A DNA stretch of 33,186 bases, from NCBI RefSeq assembly GCF_025370785.1, contig NZ_JAMXFA010000059.1:1-33186 (forward strand), given 5' to 3'. A program made the position numbers and the translations under genes. Below, piece by piece: positions 15,283 to 23,895 of this stretch. The stretch is from Laspinema olomoucense D3b. Lineage in GTDB: Bacteria; Cyanobacteriota; Cyanobacteriia; Cyanobacteriales; Laspinemataceae. The notes under the pieces are model-generated. The model had not been told where the DNA came from and made no database searches. It saw only the letters and a list, made by a program, of their open reading frames with translations. Each line of letters begins with the position of its first letter. The stretch's first letter is position 1.

Positions 15283-18003
15283 TTAGAGCGAGGGGGAATA
15301 TTTTTCCAAGACTGCCCGATCGCGCCCTAGGGATTTGGCCTTGTATAGTGCCCGGTCTGCACTCCGAATTAATTTCTCCACAGGGTCTTGAGGCCGGGGT
15401 AGAGTCACCGAAACGCCCAAACTAATCGACACATAACCCACCGGGGACTGAGCATGAGGAATCCGCAGGGCTTTGACCTGATTTCGGATAGTCTGCGCCA
15501 CTTGCATCGCCCCTTCAGCATTGGTATAGGGAAGAATGACGGCGAATTCCTCTCCACCATAGCGCGCGACTAAATCGGCGGGGCGCTTCACGGCATCCGC
15601 GATCGCCTGGGCGACTTGTTTTAAACAAGTATCCCCGGCTTGATGGCCATAAGTATCGTTGTATAATTTAAAAAAGTCAATATCACATAAAATCACAGAC
15701 ATCATCGAATGTTCGCGAATTGTGCGCCGCCATTCCCGATAAAGACATTCATCAAAGGCGCGCCGGTTGGCCACCTGAGTCAATCCATCCAAAGAAGCAA
15801 TGCGCTGTAATTCTTCATTGGCCGCTTCCAACTGTTTAAATAGGGTCGATTGTTGAATGGCGATCGCCAGTTGCGTGGACAACTGCTCAAACCCTCTAAT
15901 TTCAAACGGTTGCCAGTGGTGAATTCCATTACATTGATGCGCCACCAACAAACCCCAGAGGCGGTTCTCATGTAACAACGGGGCAATCATTTTCCCATTC
16001 ACCCCAAAAGATTGTAAAAATTGAATCAAACACTCCGGAGAATTCGCCGCCTTGAGATCATCGATCGCCTTGACCTTTCCGTTACAATACCGCTCATAAC
16101 AACTGGGGGGGAAAATTTCTTCTCCGAAACTTTGTCCCAGCATCGAGGGCCAAGGAGGAATCACCGATTCCATGACCACACTCCCCGACTGGTCCGGCCA
16201 AATCTGATACACCACCACGCGATCGCAATCCAGAAATTGTCTCACTTCCGAAACTGCCGTATTCAAAATCTCTTCTAAATTCAACGATTGGCGAATGCGG
16301 GCCAGGGTCCGGCTTACCAGTCGTTCCCGGTTTGACTGCTGACGCATGGCTTCCTCCGCCCGTACCCGTTCCGTGATATCCTGGGCCAGAGATGCCACGG
16401 AGATCGTCTCACCGTCCCGGTCAATTAAGGGAGTCGTGTACCACTCACAAATAGTCCGCTGCCCATTTTTCCGAACATTTTCAAAAATTGAGCAAGCCCC
16501 TCCCTTTTGATGCAACAGCTCCTGCCATCGTTGACCCGCATTCAGTCCCTGCAAAGCCGGAAATAGCAACGCCATCCCCCGCCCCAGGATTTCCGCTTTG
16601 CTATACCCAAAAATCGTTTCCGCCGCCGGATTCCATTCTATAATCTCTCCGTTGAGGTTGAATTCCACCACGGCTAAAGGCGTTTGTTCCAGGTGCAGAG
16701 AGAGTTTTTGTTTGGATTGTTGCAGTGCGGCTTCAACCTGTTTTTGTGCGGTCAAATTTGTGCTAATCCCAATCCGTCCGATAATTTTACCTGTGGGGTC
16801 TTTAATCGCATCGGCGCGGAGCAACACCTGCACAATTTTACCGCTGCGGGTGCGCTGTTCCACCGAACCGATCCAGGATTGACCCGGGGCGATCGCCTCA
16901 AAGATTTCCCGGGCAATTTCCGGGTCAGTATAAAGAATGGACGGACCCCCGGCAGCCTTCAACTCTTCAACACTGCCATATTCAAACAGCGTAGAAAAGG
17001 CCAAATTATGGTAAATATGATTGCCCTTGGCATCGCTGATGGCGATCGCATCACTGGCACTTTCCACCGCTTGCGCCACATACTCTAGGGCAGCTTCTGC
17101 CTGTTTGCGCTCGGTGACATCCCGCAAAATGGCTACAACCCGGTCCTCGGCACAAGCCATAATCCGCGCTTCCCGGTTGTAGCATTTGCCCTGAACGGTC
17201 AACTCATACTCCCAAGTTTGAACTTCCCCAGTTTCCAGGGCTTGAAGTATATACTTCATCGCCTCCGTGGCGATAGATCGAGGCCAAATTTCATAGATAG
17301 AAAGCCCGATTTGAAAATTGGGCAGCATGGCTGTCGTCTGTTCCGGCACATTTTTGCAATCCAAAATGGTGCCATCTGCTTTTAAATAGAGCATCAAATC
17401 GGGAATAGTCTCCATTGGGTCCTTATTTCTGCCCGGGTTCCCTCGGGATGACTCCTCCACCCGGAGGTGATTGGTAAAGTCTGAGTCCCAAACCACCGTA
17501 ATGGTCCCCTGTCTCCTGCCATCGCTGTGGAATAGGGGGGTTTTTTTGATGTCCACGGACCGCACTTCCCCGGAAAGGGTGAGAAATTCCAGCCGGTGAT
17601 AAATGGTGTTGGATAGTTCCCAAGCAGTTTGATCAGATTCCGCATCAGCCCTCAAGATGTCTTGAGCCAGGGGATAGTCTTGGCTCAACTGCTGGTTAGT
17701 TTTACCGGCATACTCCACCCCAATTAATTGGAATAGCCTTAATGCAGCTTCGTTCGCCATGAGCCAACATCCCTGCTGATCTTTGAGGATGACGCTTTCT
17801 GAAATGGTTTCGACTAAGGGTTTGAGCCACTGCCCCAAGGTGCGATCGCTCGAAAGTCGGTCTATCCCTTCCCCTGCAAAGGACTCCGACCCTGCCGTCT
17901 GGGGCGATCGACTCGGCTGAGTATCCCGTTCCAGCCCCAGACTGGACTCAGAACTCGGTTCTATCCAGGATTCCTGCTCAGCTAATTGGGGTTTACCATT
18001 CAT
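15283..18003 (-). CDS. PAS-PAS-PAS-PAS-GAF-GGDEF diguanylate cyclase
   Basis: Soluble multi-sensor signalling protein of 906 residues that should make cyclic di-GMP from two GTP. Sensor domains in order are PAS at about 60-175, 197-295, 308-420 and 432-545, each of the last three followed by a PAC-like segment (RDVTERKQAE, STNLTAQKQVE, QDITERVRAE); a GAF domain at about 558-722; and a GGDEF domain at about 732-905. The active-site motif is GGEEF at 816-820, the metal Asp is D774 in CDIDFFK, and an RPAD inhibitory I-site precedes GGEEF by five residues, so it looks active and product-inhibited. The GAF domain resembles bilin-binding GAFs (WGLLVAHQC) and has Cys658 near the bilin-attachment position. 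There is no membrane segment. The next signalling gene, a degenerate histidine kinase, lies 618 bp upstream on the same strand. Confidence 0.92.
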   Translation of the reverse strand: MNGKPQLAEQESWIEPSSESSLGLERDTQPSRSPQTAGSESFAGEGIDRLSSDRTLGQWLKPLVETISESVILKDQQGCWLMANEAALRLFQLIGVEYAGKTNQQLSQDYPLAQDILRADAESDQTAWELSNTIYHRLEFLTLSGEVRSVDIKKTPLFHSDGRRQGTITVVWDSDFTNHLRVEESSRGNPGRNKDPMETIPDLMLYLKADGTILDCKNVPEQTTAMLPNFQIGLSIYEIWPRSIATEAMKYILQALETGEVQTWEYELTVQGKCYNREARIMACAEDRVVAILRDVTERKQAEAALEYVAQAVESASDAIAISDAKGNHIYHNLAFSTLFEYGSVEELKAAGGPSILYTDPEIAREIFEAIAPGQSWIGSVEQRTRSGKIVQVLLRADAIKDPTGKIIGRIGISTNLTAQKQVEAALQQSKQKLSLHLEQTPLAVVEFNLNGEIIEWNPAAETIFGYSKAEILGRGMALLFPALQGLNAGQRWQELLHQKGGACSIFENVRKNGQRTICEWYTTPLIDRDGETISVASLAQDITERVRAEEAMRQQSNRERLVSRTLARIRQSLNLEEILNTAVSEVRQFLDCDRVVVYQIWPDQSGSVVMESVIPPWPSMLGQSFGEEIFPPSCYERYCNGKVKAIDDLKAANSPECLIQFLQSFGVNGKMIAPLLHENRLWGLLVAHQCNGIHHWQPFEIRGFEQLSTQLAIAIQQSTLFKQLEAANEELQRIASLDGLTQVANRRAFDECLYREWRRTIREHSMMSVILCDIDFFKLYNDTYGHQAGDTCLKQVAQAIADAVKRPADLVARYGGEEFAVILPYTNAEGAMQVAQTIRNQVKALRIPHAQSPVGYVSISLGVSVTLPRPQDPVEKLIRSADRALYKAKSLGRDRAVLEKYSPSL

Positions 18004-18621
18004 GATGCCAGTGCCTCCCCTGAAATTTTCTACGTTACAAAATTAATGTTGGATACTCAGCTTTTATTTTGCCCTTTTCTGTCCAGCGATCGGGGAAAAG
18101 CATCAGGCCGGATTTCCTGTCACTTTCCCTTGTAGCTTCTGCCTTTTTAAGCCAGTCCTCCCCCGATTAATTAGTGAAAAAACTATAAAAACAAAATAAC
18201 CAACCCTTTAAGATACTGGCGTATCTAAGATAAATTATAAGGGGTGTTCTGTCCCAAAATTTAATTGTGCTTCAGGCATTCCACCTCATCGGGAAGGGGG
18301 AGCCTCGAACTGCCCGTCACACAGTATCAGCGAGTCTCCAGGACTACCGAGTGGGTACTCTCATCCTCCCTGAATCCCGGACCCAGAGCAGGGGTCCAGT
18401 TTTTAGATTCCAGGAACAAGAAACTGGATTTTTGGCGCAGCCGGACTAGGGTTTTTGGTAGTTCTGCTCCCGACGGGCCAGATTTATCCCCCCGCACAAT
18501 AGTGAGGGGATCGGGGCGATGGGTGAATCCAGAGGTTGCTACCTCTTTACTCTGCAAGCGGGAGTGGAATAGCACAGTTTGGCCATCCCTTTTTAGGGAA
18601 CTTTTTGAACACTTGATTCGG
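18004..18621. other. 618-bp gene-free region with a possible plus-strand transcript
   Basis: This lies between two minus-strand signalling genes. It holds a dyad, AGATAC (18211-18216) and GTATCT (18221-18226), next to a weak plus-strand promoter (TTAAGA 18208-18213, TAAATT 18231-18236), and a T-tailed hairpin at 18395-18433. Overlapping open frames on both strands (plus 18265-18672, minus 18327-18683) have arginine/proline-rich, low-conviction translations and are not called. Confidence 0.35.
18395..18433 (+). terminator. Terminator-like hairpin with no upstream plus-strand gene
   Basis: TCCAGTTT (18395-18402) pairs perfectly with AAACTGGA (18421-18428) and is followed by TTTTT. No plus-strand gene precedes it, so it may end a small RNA or an antisense transcript; an 18-nt loop makes it only moderately convincing. 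Confidence 0.4.
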
Positions 18622-20037
18622 TTAAACCCCGGGCAAGAGAATTTCAAATTCGGTCCCAATGTCCGGGGGTAAATCTTCTCCATTCAGGGTGCGCGATCGC
18701 AGATAAAGTTCTCCCCCATGTTTGGCGGTGATAATCCAATAACTCACCGCAAAGCTAGTTTCTTTTTCCGCCAGTTTAGACATTCCAAAAGAGGCTAAGA
18801 TTTCATTAATTTTAGCTTGAGGAATCCCCAAACCATTGTCAGATATTTTAATCGAAACCCACCGGGAATCCGGCTGGTTTGGCATTAAAGCCGGTCGGGA
18901 TATCAATTCCGTGGAAATTAAAATTCTTGACTGGGTTGGAGCCGGTTGAGGTTTGGCTCGAAAGCCTGCTTCACTGAACTCCAAAGAAAATTTGTGATGG
19001 ACAGCTTCGTGAATTAATCCATCAATAGTTTTGCTGAGGATATTAATAAAGACCTGATTCAGTTGAGAGGCGTAACAGGATATAGGGGGGAGATGTCCGT
19101 AGTTTTTAATAATTTCAATTTCGCCACTCATCCGGCTTTTGAGCAGCAATAAAACACTATCAATACAGGCATGAATATCAGCGGGTTTGGGATAAACTTC
19201 ATCAATATGACAAAAGTTTTGTAAGCTGGTGGCTAACTGTTTTAAGCGATCGGCTCCATTTTTTAAACTAGAAATTGCCCGAGGCAAGTCTTCTTTTAAA
19301 AACTCATATTCAATCTCTTCTTGAAAATCTTCAATTTCTGGGACAGACTCGGGTAAATATTTTTCATAAACTGCCACTAACTCCATTAACTCCTCGGAAT
19401 AGCTGGCGACGTAGGTTAAATTTCCCCAAATAAATCCCACGGGATCGAGAATTTCATGAGCCACCCCATCAACCAACCGTCCCAAACTTGCCATTTTGTC
19501 GGTTTGTACCAGTTGCGCTTGAATTTGTTCAAAGCGCAATTGAGTTTCAATGCCGCGAATTTGCCAATAGGCGAGATTCAACTCATGAATATTGAGCAAT
19601 AGATAGTTATCGGAACTGGTTTGGACGACGAGGGGTTCGCCTAATAATTCAGGCGATCGCCGTAATGCCTGTCGCGCAGCTTGGACAATTGTTGTCTCGG
19701 AACTTAATAGCATAATTTGAGTCCGGGCGTAGCTGTAAAGCATTTCCAAGGGAGCATTTAAAAACAGCTCACTTGCTCGCGGACGAATCAAATATTCTAG
19801 CAGTCGCTGTCGAGACATCATCCCAACAAATTCTCCTGCATCTCGCAAAATCACCCCCGTCAGAAGGGGATATTTTTCAAAAGTGCGCACGATATCATCG
19901 CAGCGTCGGGTTACCTCCACCTGAAAATCAAACAGGGGTAATTCTCCGAGGGTTGATTCGACGCGCAGATCTCGATAACTTCCTTCAACAAATACAGGCT
20001 TTGATAGTTCAGAAGGGGGTTGATTTGGCACGATCAA
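18622..20037 (-). CDS. Degenerate sensor histidine kinase with CBS-like N-terminus
   Basis: 471-residue protein built like a cytoplasmic sensor kinase. Residues 26-155 resemble a CBS-pair-type sensor (VILRDAGEFVGMMSRQRLLEYL); a coiled linker follows; the dimerisation/phospho-acceptor helix holds MASLGRLVDGVAHEILDP with His194; the catalytic region runs from about 318 to 470. The H-box is intact and DNGLG (400-404) is present, but the N-box position that is normally Asn reads Lys336 (NILSKTIDG), and the glycine-rich G2 loop, usually GxGLGL, reads EKETSFAV at 424-431. ATP binding is therefore doubtful, and it may act as a phosphotransfer or scaffold protein, or be decaying. No response regulator gene is adjacent. 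There is no membrane segment. Start ATG at 20037. Confidence 0.85.
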   Translation of the reverse strand: MIVPNQPPSELSKPVFVEGSYRDLRVESTLGELPLFDFQVEVTRRCDDIVRTFEKYPLLTGVILRDAGEFVGMMSRQRLLEYLIRPRASELFLNAPLEMLYSYARTQIMLLSSETTIVQAARQALRRSPELLGEPLVVQTSSDNYLLLNIHELNLAYWQIRGIETQLRFEQIQAQLVQTDKMASLGRLVDGVAHEILDPVGFIWGNLTYVASYSEELMELVAVYEKYLPESVPEIEDFQEEIEYEFLKEDLPRAISSLKNGADRLKQLATSLQNFCHIDEVYPKPADIHACIDSVLLLLKSRMSGEIEIIKNYGHLPPISCYASQLNQVFINILSKTIDGLIHEAVHHKFSLEFSEAGFRAKPQPAPTQSRILISTELISRPALMPNQPDSRWVSIKISDNGLGIPQAKINEILASFGMSKLAEKETSFAVSYWIITAKHGGELYLRSRTLNGEDLPPDIGTEFEILLPGV

Positions 20038-20455
20038 GGGATATCGCCGGTCAACACCGACGCCTAAACAGTAAAATTACAATGGGGTTGTAGATGGATT
20101 GTCCACCCTTGGGGCGATCGCCATTAGATATGGGTGCACTCATCATAAACCAAAAGGTTGCGATCGCCCGATTGCGATCGTCCTCATTTCCATTTTGTAT
20201 TCTGTTCATGATAGCCCTGTTCCCCAACCTCATTTTCCCAAAACCGGAGAAAAATCAAAGTCCCTCTCCCATTTTGGGAGAGGGATTTAGGGTGAGGGTT
20301 GCACCTCTTATGAGCGCCACCTTCAGCTAGAGAAATGTCAAATTTGACAATTTGTCCGGTTTTCCACCCAGGGATTTCAGGACGGGTAAAAGCCGAAAAA
20401 TAACCGAGCCTTCACAAGAACAGCCGAGTTCCTAGAAACACCCCACTTCGGGCCC
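20038..20455. other. 418-bp gene-free region with repeat hairpin
   Basis: It contains three HIP1-like GCGATCG sites, and at 20261-20298 a perfect hairpin with a repeated tail. It should hold the promoter of the histidine-kinase-like gene at its left end and the 3' region of lepB at its right end. No credible gene is seen; short open frames here have no family features. Confidence 0.4.
20261..20298 (+). repeat. Perfect hairpin plus 19-bp dispersed repeat, copy 2
   Basis: TCCCTCTCCC (20261-20270) and GGGAGAGGGA (20276-20285) form a 10-bp stem around ATTTT. The right arm and tail, 20280-20298, are identical to 86-104. This looks like a full unit of an intergenic repeat family; it has no T-run. 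Confidence 0.65.
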
Positions 20456-21085
20456 CTACTGCTCTGGAGCCTCCTGGAGATAGACAGGCTGTGGATTCAA
20501 TTCTCCCATGCGGTTAGGGGGCCAGAATCGAATCACCGCACGACCAATAATTTTATCCCGAGGGACAAAACCCCAGTAATGACTATCGTAGCTATTATTG
20601 CGATTATCTCCGAGCACTAAATACTGATCATCAGGAACAATTTCTGGGCCATATTGGTAGTTAGGTCCTTCTTCAATATAGCGTTCCTTGATGGGAATAT
20701 TATTAATGTAAACTCGTTCCCCTTTGACCTCTACCGTTTCCCCAGGCAGACCGATCACCCGCTTGATAAAAGCATCTTTAAAATTTTGTTCTTGGAGGGT
20801 ATCCGTCGGAGAAAAGACGACGATATCGCCTCGTTCTGGACTCGTGAAGCGATAGCTCAACTTATCGACAATCAGGCGATCGTTAATTTCCAGGGTCGGG
20901 AGCATCGAACCGGAGGGGATGTAGCGTGCTTCGGCCACAAAGTGACGAATCCCAATTGCTAAAATCGCACTCAAGCCAATCGTCTTAAGGGCTTCAACCC
21001 AAGGATTTTCTGGATTTTGGTCCGGATTGTTAGGGGGAGTTGGCCGAGAATTTGTATCAGACGCGGTTTCTTTTGCACGAGTCAT
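20456..21085 (-). CDS. lepB: Signal peptidase I
   Basis: Membrane-bound serine/lysine protease that cleaves signal peptides from exported proteins at the cytoplasmic or thylakoid membrane. 209 residues, a usual cyanobacterial size. A proline/asparagine-rich cytoplasmic N-terminus is followed by one membrane anchor (about 34-50). The catalytic serine is Ser60 in PSGSM and the general-base lysine is Lys108 in [17 protein letters not shown] (86-91) and the late [17 protein letters not shown] box complete the conserved regions. Start ATG at 21085 gives a full-length protein. It stands alone, flanked by long non-coding regions on both sides, and is divergent from pyrC. Confidence 0.95.
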   Translation of the reverse strand: MTRAKETASDTNSRPTPPNNPDQNPENPWVEALKTIGLSAILAIGIRHFVAEARYIPSGSMLPTLEINDRLIVDKLSYRFTSPERGDIVVFSPTDTLQEQNFKDAFIKRVIGLPGETVEVKGERVYINNIPIKERYIEEGPNYQYGPEIVPDDQYLVLGDNRNNSYDSHYWGFVPRDKIIGRAVIRFWPPNRMGELNPQPVYLQEAPEQ

Positions 21086-21624
21086 GTTTGAACTTTTGAC
21101 CTAATAGTGCTGCTGGGTTTTAACACAATAATATTGGAGAGGATGGGAAATTGTATTTCCCTGGAGAAGTAGACCAGACTCAAAATCCCATCTACTTACT
21201 CGAACCTTTAACCATCAATTATAAACCGAACTTCTGTGTATTTTTAATAACCAGATGAGTTAGATTTTTGAGGAATTGATTCAAGATCTTCATAGCCTGA
21301 TGTTGACCTAACTGGGATTAAACCCTTTACGCTTTTCCCCTCTATCTTCTGCCGTCACCCCTTTCCAAGTCAGGTTGAAAAAATCCACCTGAAAATCCTA
21401 GTTAAGCTGGGACTACGAAGATCTAGCCCCTCGATCCGGGAAGAGGGTGAATCACGCCTCAACATCGATCAGGTATTGTATCAATGTCCAGTTCTTAATC
21501 TAGTGTAAAATGTCGGTCTAATTTTGGCAACTAGAGGGGGGAACTCACCAACCACATAAAACCCCCGAACGGGATATCCTTGACTTGAGCGAACTAGGTT
21601 GAACAAAACGCAAGGAACTTGACC
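21086..21624. other. 539-bp divergent intergenic region
   Basis: It separates lepB (minus) from pyrC (plus) and should carry both promoters and a long pyrC leader. A possible pyrC -10 element is TAAAAT at 21506-21511, without a well-spaced -35. AAGGA at 21612-21616 is the pyrC ribosome binding site. I see no gene or strong hairpin. Confidence 0.35.
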
Positions 21625-22962
21625 ATGAGAGAGCATTTATTAATCCGACAAGCCCGGATTTTACAGCCCGATGGAGAATTTTTCCAGGGTGATGTCCTGA
21701 TCCAAGAGGGAAAAATCCGCCAGATTGGACCGGATATTCCGGTTTTGGGTACTCATCCCGACCCTGACGATAATCTGGAGGTAATCGACGCGGTGGGGCT
21801 GACTTTGTTGCCTGGGGTAATCGACCCTCAGGTTCATTTCCGGGAACCGGGACTCGAATATAAGGAAGACCTATTTACAGCCAGTTGCGCTTGTGCGCGG
21901 GGAGGGGTGACCTCCTTCTTGGAGATGCCTAACACGCGACCCCTGACCACCACCCAGGCGACTCTGGATGATAAATTAGCTCGGGCTGCGCGTTCGTCCT
22001 TAGTTAATTATGGCTTTTTTATTGGGGCAACGGCAGAGCATTTACCGGATTTGGTGGAAGCGCATCCCACCTGCGGGATTAAAATTTTCATGGGATCGAT
22101 GAAGGGTCCTTTGTTGGTGGATGATCAGGAGGCATTGGAGGCGATTTTTAGTCAAGGCGATCGCCTGATTGCCGTCCATGCTGAGGACCGCAGCCGCATT
22201 GAGGAACGCCGTCAACAGTTTAGCGATCGCACCGATCCCGCAGTTCATTCTGAAATTCAGGATACTCAAGCCGCCTTAATCGCCACGAAGCGCGCTTTAA
22301 GCCTCTCTAAAAAATATCAACGCCGCCTGCATATTTTGCATCTGTCTACGGGAGATGAAGCCCTGCTGTTGCGCGAAGATAAACCTAGTTGGGTTACCGC
22401 CGAAGTCACCCCCCAACATCTGGTGCTGAATACCAGTGCCTACGATACCATAGGCACCCTCGCCCAGATGAATCCCCCCTTGCGATCGCCCCGGGATAAT
22501 GAAATTCTCTGGCAAGCCCTCCTCGATGGCGTGATTGATTTTATTGCCACGGACCATGCCCCTCACACCCTCGAAGAAAAAGCCCAAGGCTATCCCAATA
22601 CCCCCTCGGGAATGCCCGGAGTGGAAACTTCCCTGCCGGTGATGCTGACTCAAGCCATGCAGGGCCGCTGTACCGTCCCCCAAGTGGCCCACTGGATGTC
22701 CACTGCCGTTGCCAAAGGCTATGGAATTCCCAACAAAGGGGCGATCGCCCCCGGTTACGATGCCGATTTAGTCCTAGTGGATTTAAACACCTACCGTCCC
22801 GTCTTGCGGGAAGAAGTGGTTAGCAAATGTGGCTGGAATCCCTTCGAGGGCTGGAACCTCACCGGATGGCCCGTGGTAACGATTGTGGGCGGTCAAGTGG
22901 TATATGATCACGGAAAACTGAACACCGACATTCGTGGCAAAGCCTTATCGTTTGGAGGTTAA
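21625..22962 (+). CDS. pyrC: Dihydroorotase (amidohydrolase family)
   Basis: Third enzyme of de novo pyrimidine synthesis, closing carbamoyl-aspartate to dihydroorotate; 445 residues, class I-like length. Metal-site regions seen are DPQVHFREPG with Gln69 and His71, Lys153 in GIKIFMGS, His185 in AVHAED, His239 in ILHLST and Asp310 in ATDHAPH. The first histidine of the usual DxHxH motif is glutamine, while the other ligands remain. FLEMPNTRP (98-106) and MNPPLRSPRD are substrate-region motifs. The ATG at 21625 is preferred over the TTG two codons earlier because AAGGA lies 8 nt upstream. It could instead be a related cyclic amidohydrolase or a non-catalytic PyrC-like partner. No pyr genes are adjacent. 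Confidence 0.88.
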   Translation: MREHLLIRQARILQPDGEFFQGDVLIQEGKIRQIGPDIPVLGTHPDPDDNLEVIDAVGLTLLPGVIDPQVHFREPGLEYKEDLFTASCACARGGVTSFLEMPNTRPLTTTQATLDDKLARAARSSLVNYGFFIGATAEHLPDLVEAHPTCGIKIFMGSMKGPLLVDDQEALEAIFSQGDRLIAVHAEDRSRIEERRQQFSDRTDPAVHSEIQDTQAALIATKRALSLSKKYQRRLHILHLSTGDEALLLREDKPSWVTAEVTPQHLVLNTSAYDTIGTLAQMNPPLRSPRDNEILWQALLDGVIDFIATDHAPHTLEEKAQGYPNTPSGMPGVETSLPVMLTQAMQGRCTVPQVAHWMSTAVAKGYGIPNKGAIAPGYDADLVLVDLNTYRPVLREEVVSKCGWNPFEGWNLTGWPVVTIVGGQVVYDHGKLNTDIRGKALSFGG

Positions 22963-23023
22963 TCCCTCTCAAAAGTCCAGACCCTAGCTGCGATCGCCGC
23001 TATAGACTGAGGTAAACCAGACA

Positions 23024-23089
23024 AGAAACCGGGTTTCTGCCCTAATTTGTCCCAATTGAGCAGAAATTGAGTAAAGAAACCCGGTTTCT
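23024..23089. repeat. Paired AGAAACCGGGTTTCT palindromes between convergent genes
   Basis: AGAAACCGGGTTTCT (23024-23038) and AGAAACCCGGTTTCT (23075-23089) are exact reverse complements around a 36-nt spacer, and each is nearly self-palindromic. The second is followed by GGTTTTG. It lies between pyrC (plus) and tsaE (minus), so it may terminate both. It is the same family as 14542-14606. Confidence 0.7.
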
Positions 23090-23125
23090 GGTTTTGTTGC
23101 TGTACCCACTCGCAACCAGGGGAAA

Positions 23126-23602
23126 TCACTCCGGAGGCAATGGCATCAGGGCATCCAAATTAAAGTCCCCAACGGGGATTAATTCCGCTTGACGACCCTG
23201 TTCCTGATGAGTCAGGACCAGGCGCAAATAATCAGAAGGCTGGTAGGGTAAGCGTTCTGCCCATTCGATCGCCACGAGACCCGGTTCCGTCTCAGTCCCT
23301 TCCCAGTAACTCTCCAGATTCAGCCTTGAGACTTCAGTGGGGTCCAAGCGGTAGAGGTCCAAATGATAGAGGGGGATGCGCCCTTCGAGATATTCCACAA
23401 TTAAGGTAAAGGTGGGACTGACAATCGATTCAGCGATCGCCAAACCGGACCCAATCCCTTGAACCAGGGTGGTTTTACCCGCGCCTAAGTCTCCTTCGAG
23501 TAAAATTGTCGTCCCTGGAGGGCAGCGTTGTCCGAGGGTAAAACCGAGAGATTTCGTCGCGTCTGCGTCGGGCAACACTAACTTAAGGATTGATTGACTC
23601 AT
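23126..23602 (-). CDS. tsaE: tRNA threonylcarbamoyladenosine biosynthesis ATPase TsaE
   Basis: Small P-loop ATPase that works with TsaB and TsaD to place threonylcarbamoyl on adenosine 37 of ANN-decoding tRNAs. 158 residues, a normal length. Walker A is GDLGAGKTT at 37-45; SPTFTLIVEY at 62-71 and HLDLYRL at 80-86 are the family-specific boxes; IEWAERLP is the late conserved motif. Start ATG at 23602. It is convergent with pyrC; yvcK, the next minus-strand gene upstream, ends 293 bp away, so tsaE probably has its own promoter. No TsaB or TsaD gene is visible in the window. Confidence 0.94.
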   Translation of the reverse strand: MSQSILKLVLPDADATKSLGFTLGQRCPPGTTILLEGDLGAGKTTLVQGIGSGLAIAESIVSPTFTLIVEYLEGRIPLYHLDLYRLDPTEVSRLNLESYWEGTETEPGLVAIEWAERLPYQPSDYLRLVLTHQEQGRQAELIPVGDFNLDALMPLPPE

Positions 23603-23895
23603 TGATGAAAGAATAGACGACGGAATAAACGAAGAAAATAACGAGGTAATCAGTGAGTTAAAATTATAAAAATTATACCAGAATTTCCGATAAATAGCGA
23701 TTAAGTGAACTCCAGGATTACATCGTTAACGACTGAGTTGTTTACCGAGGGAAAAATGTTATTCAGTCTAGGGAATTTTAGTCTAGCAAGGTTAGGAAGT
23801 TATAGATTAGAAGAGTAGGAGATAAATAAGCGAAAAGGAGTGTGAGGAGATAGGAATCGTGAGAGAGAAGCGAAGAATAAAAAGAGCGATCGCCC

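Noticed and set aside
18265-18672. Open frames on both strands in the gap between the two signalling genes
   Set aside because: Arginine- and serine-rich translations without domain character; they overlap each other and run into the histidine-kinase-like gene.
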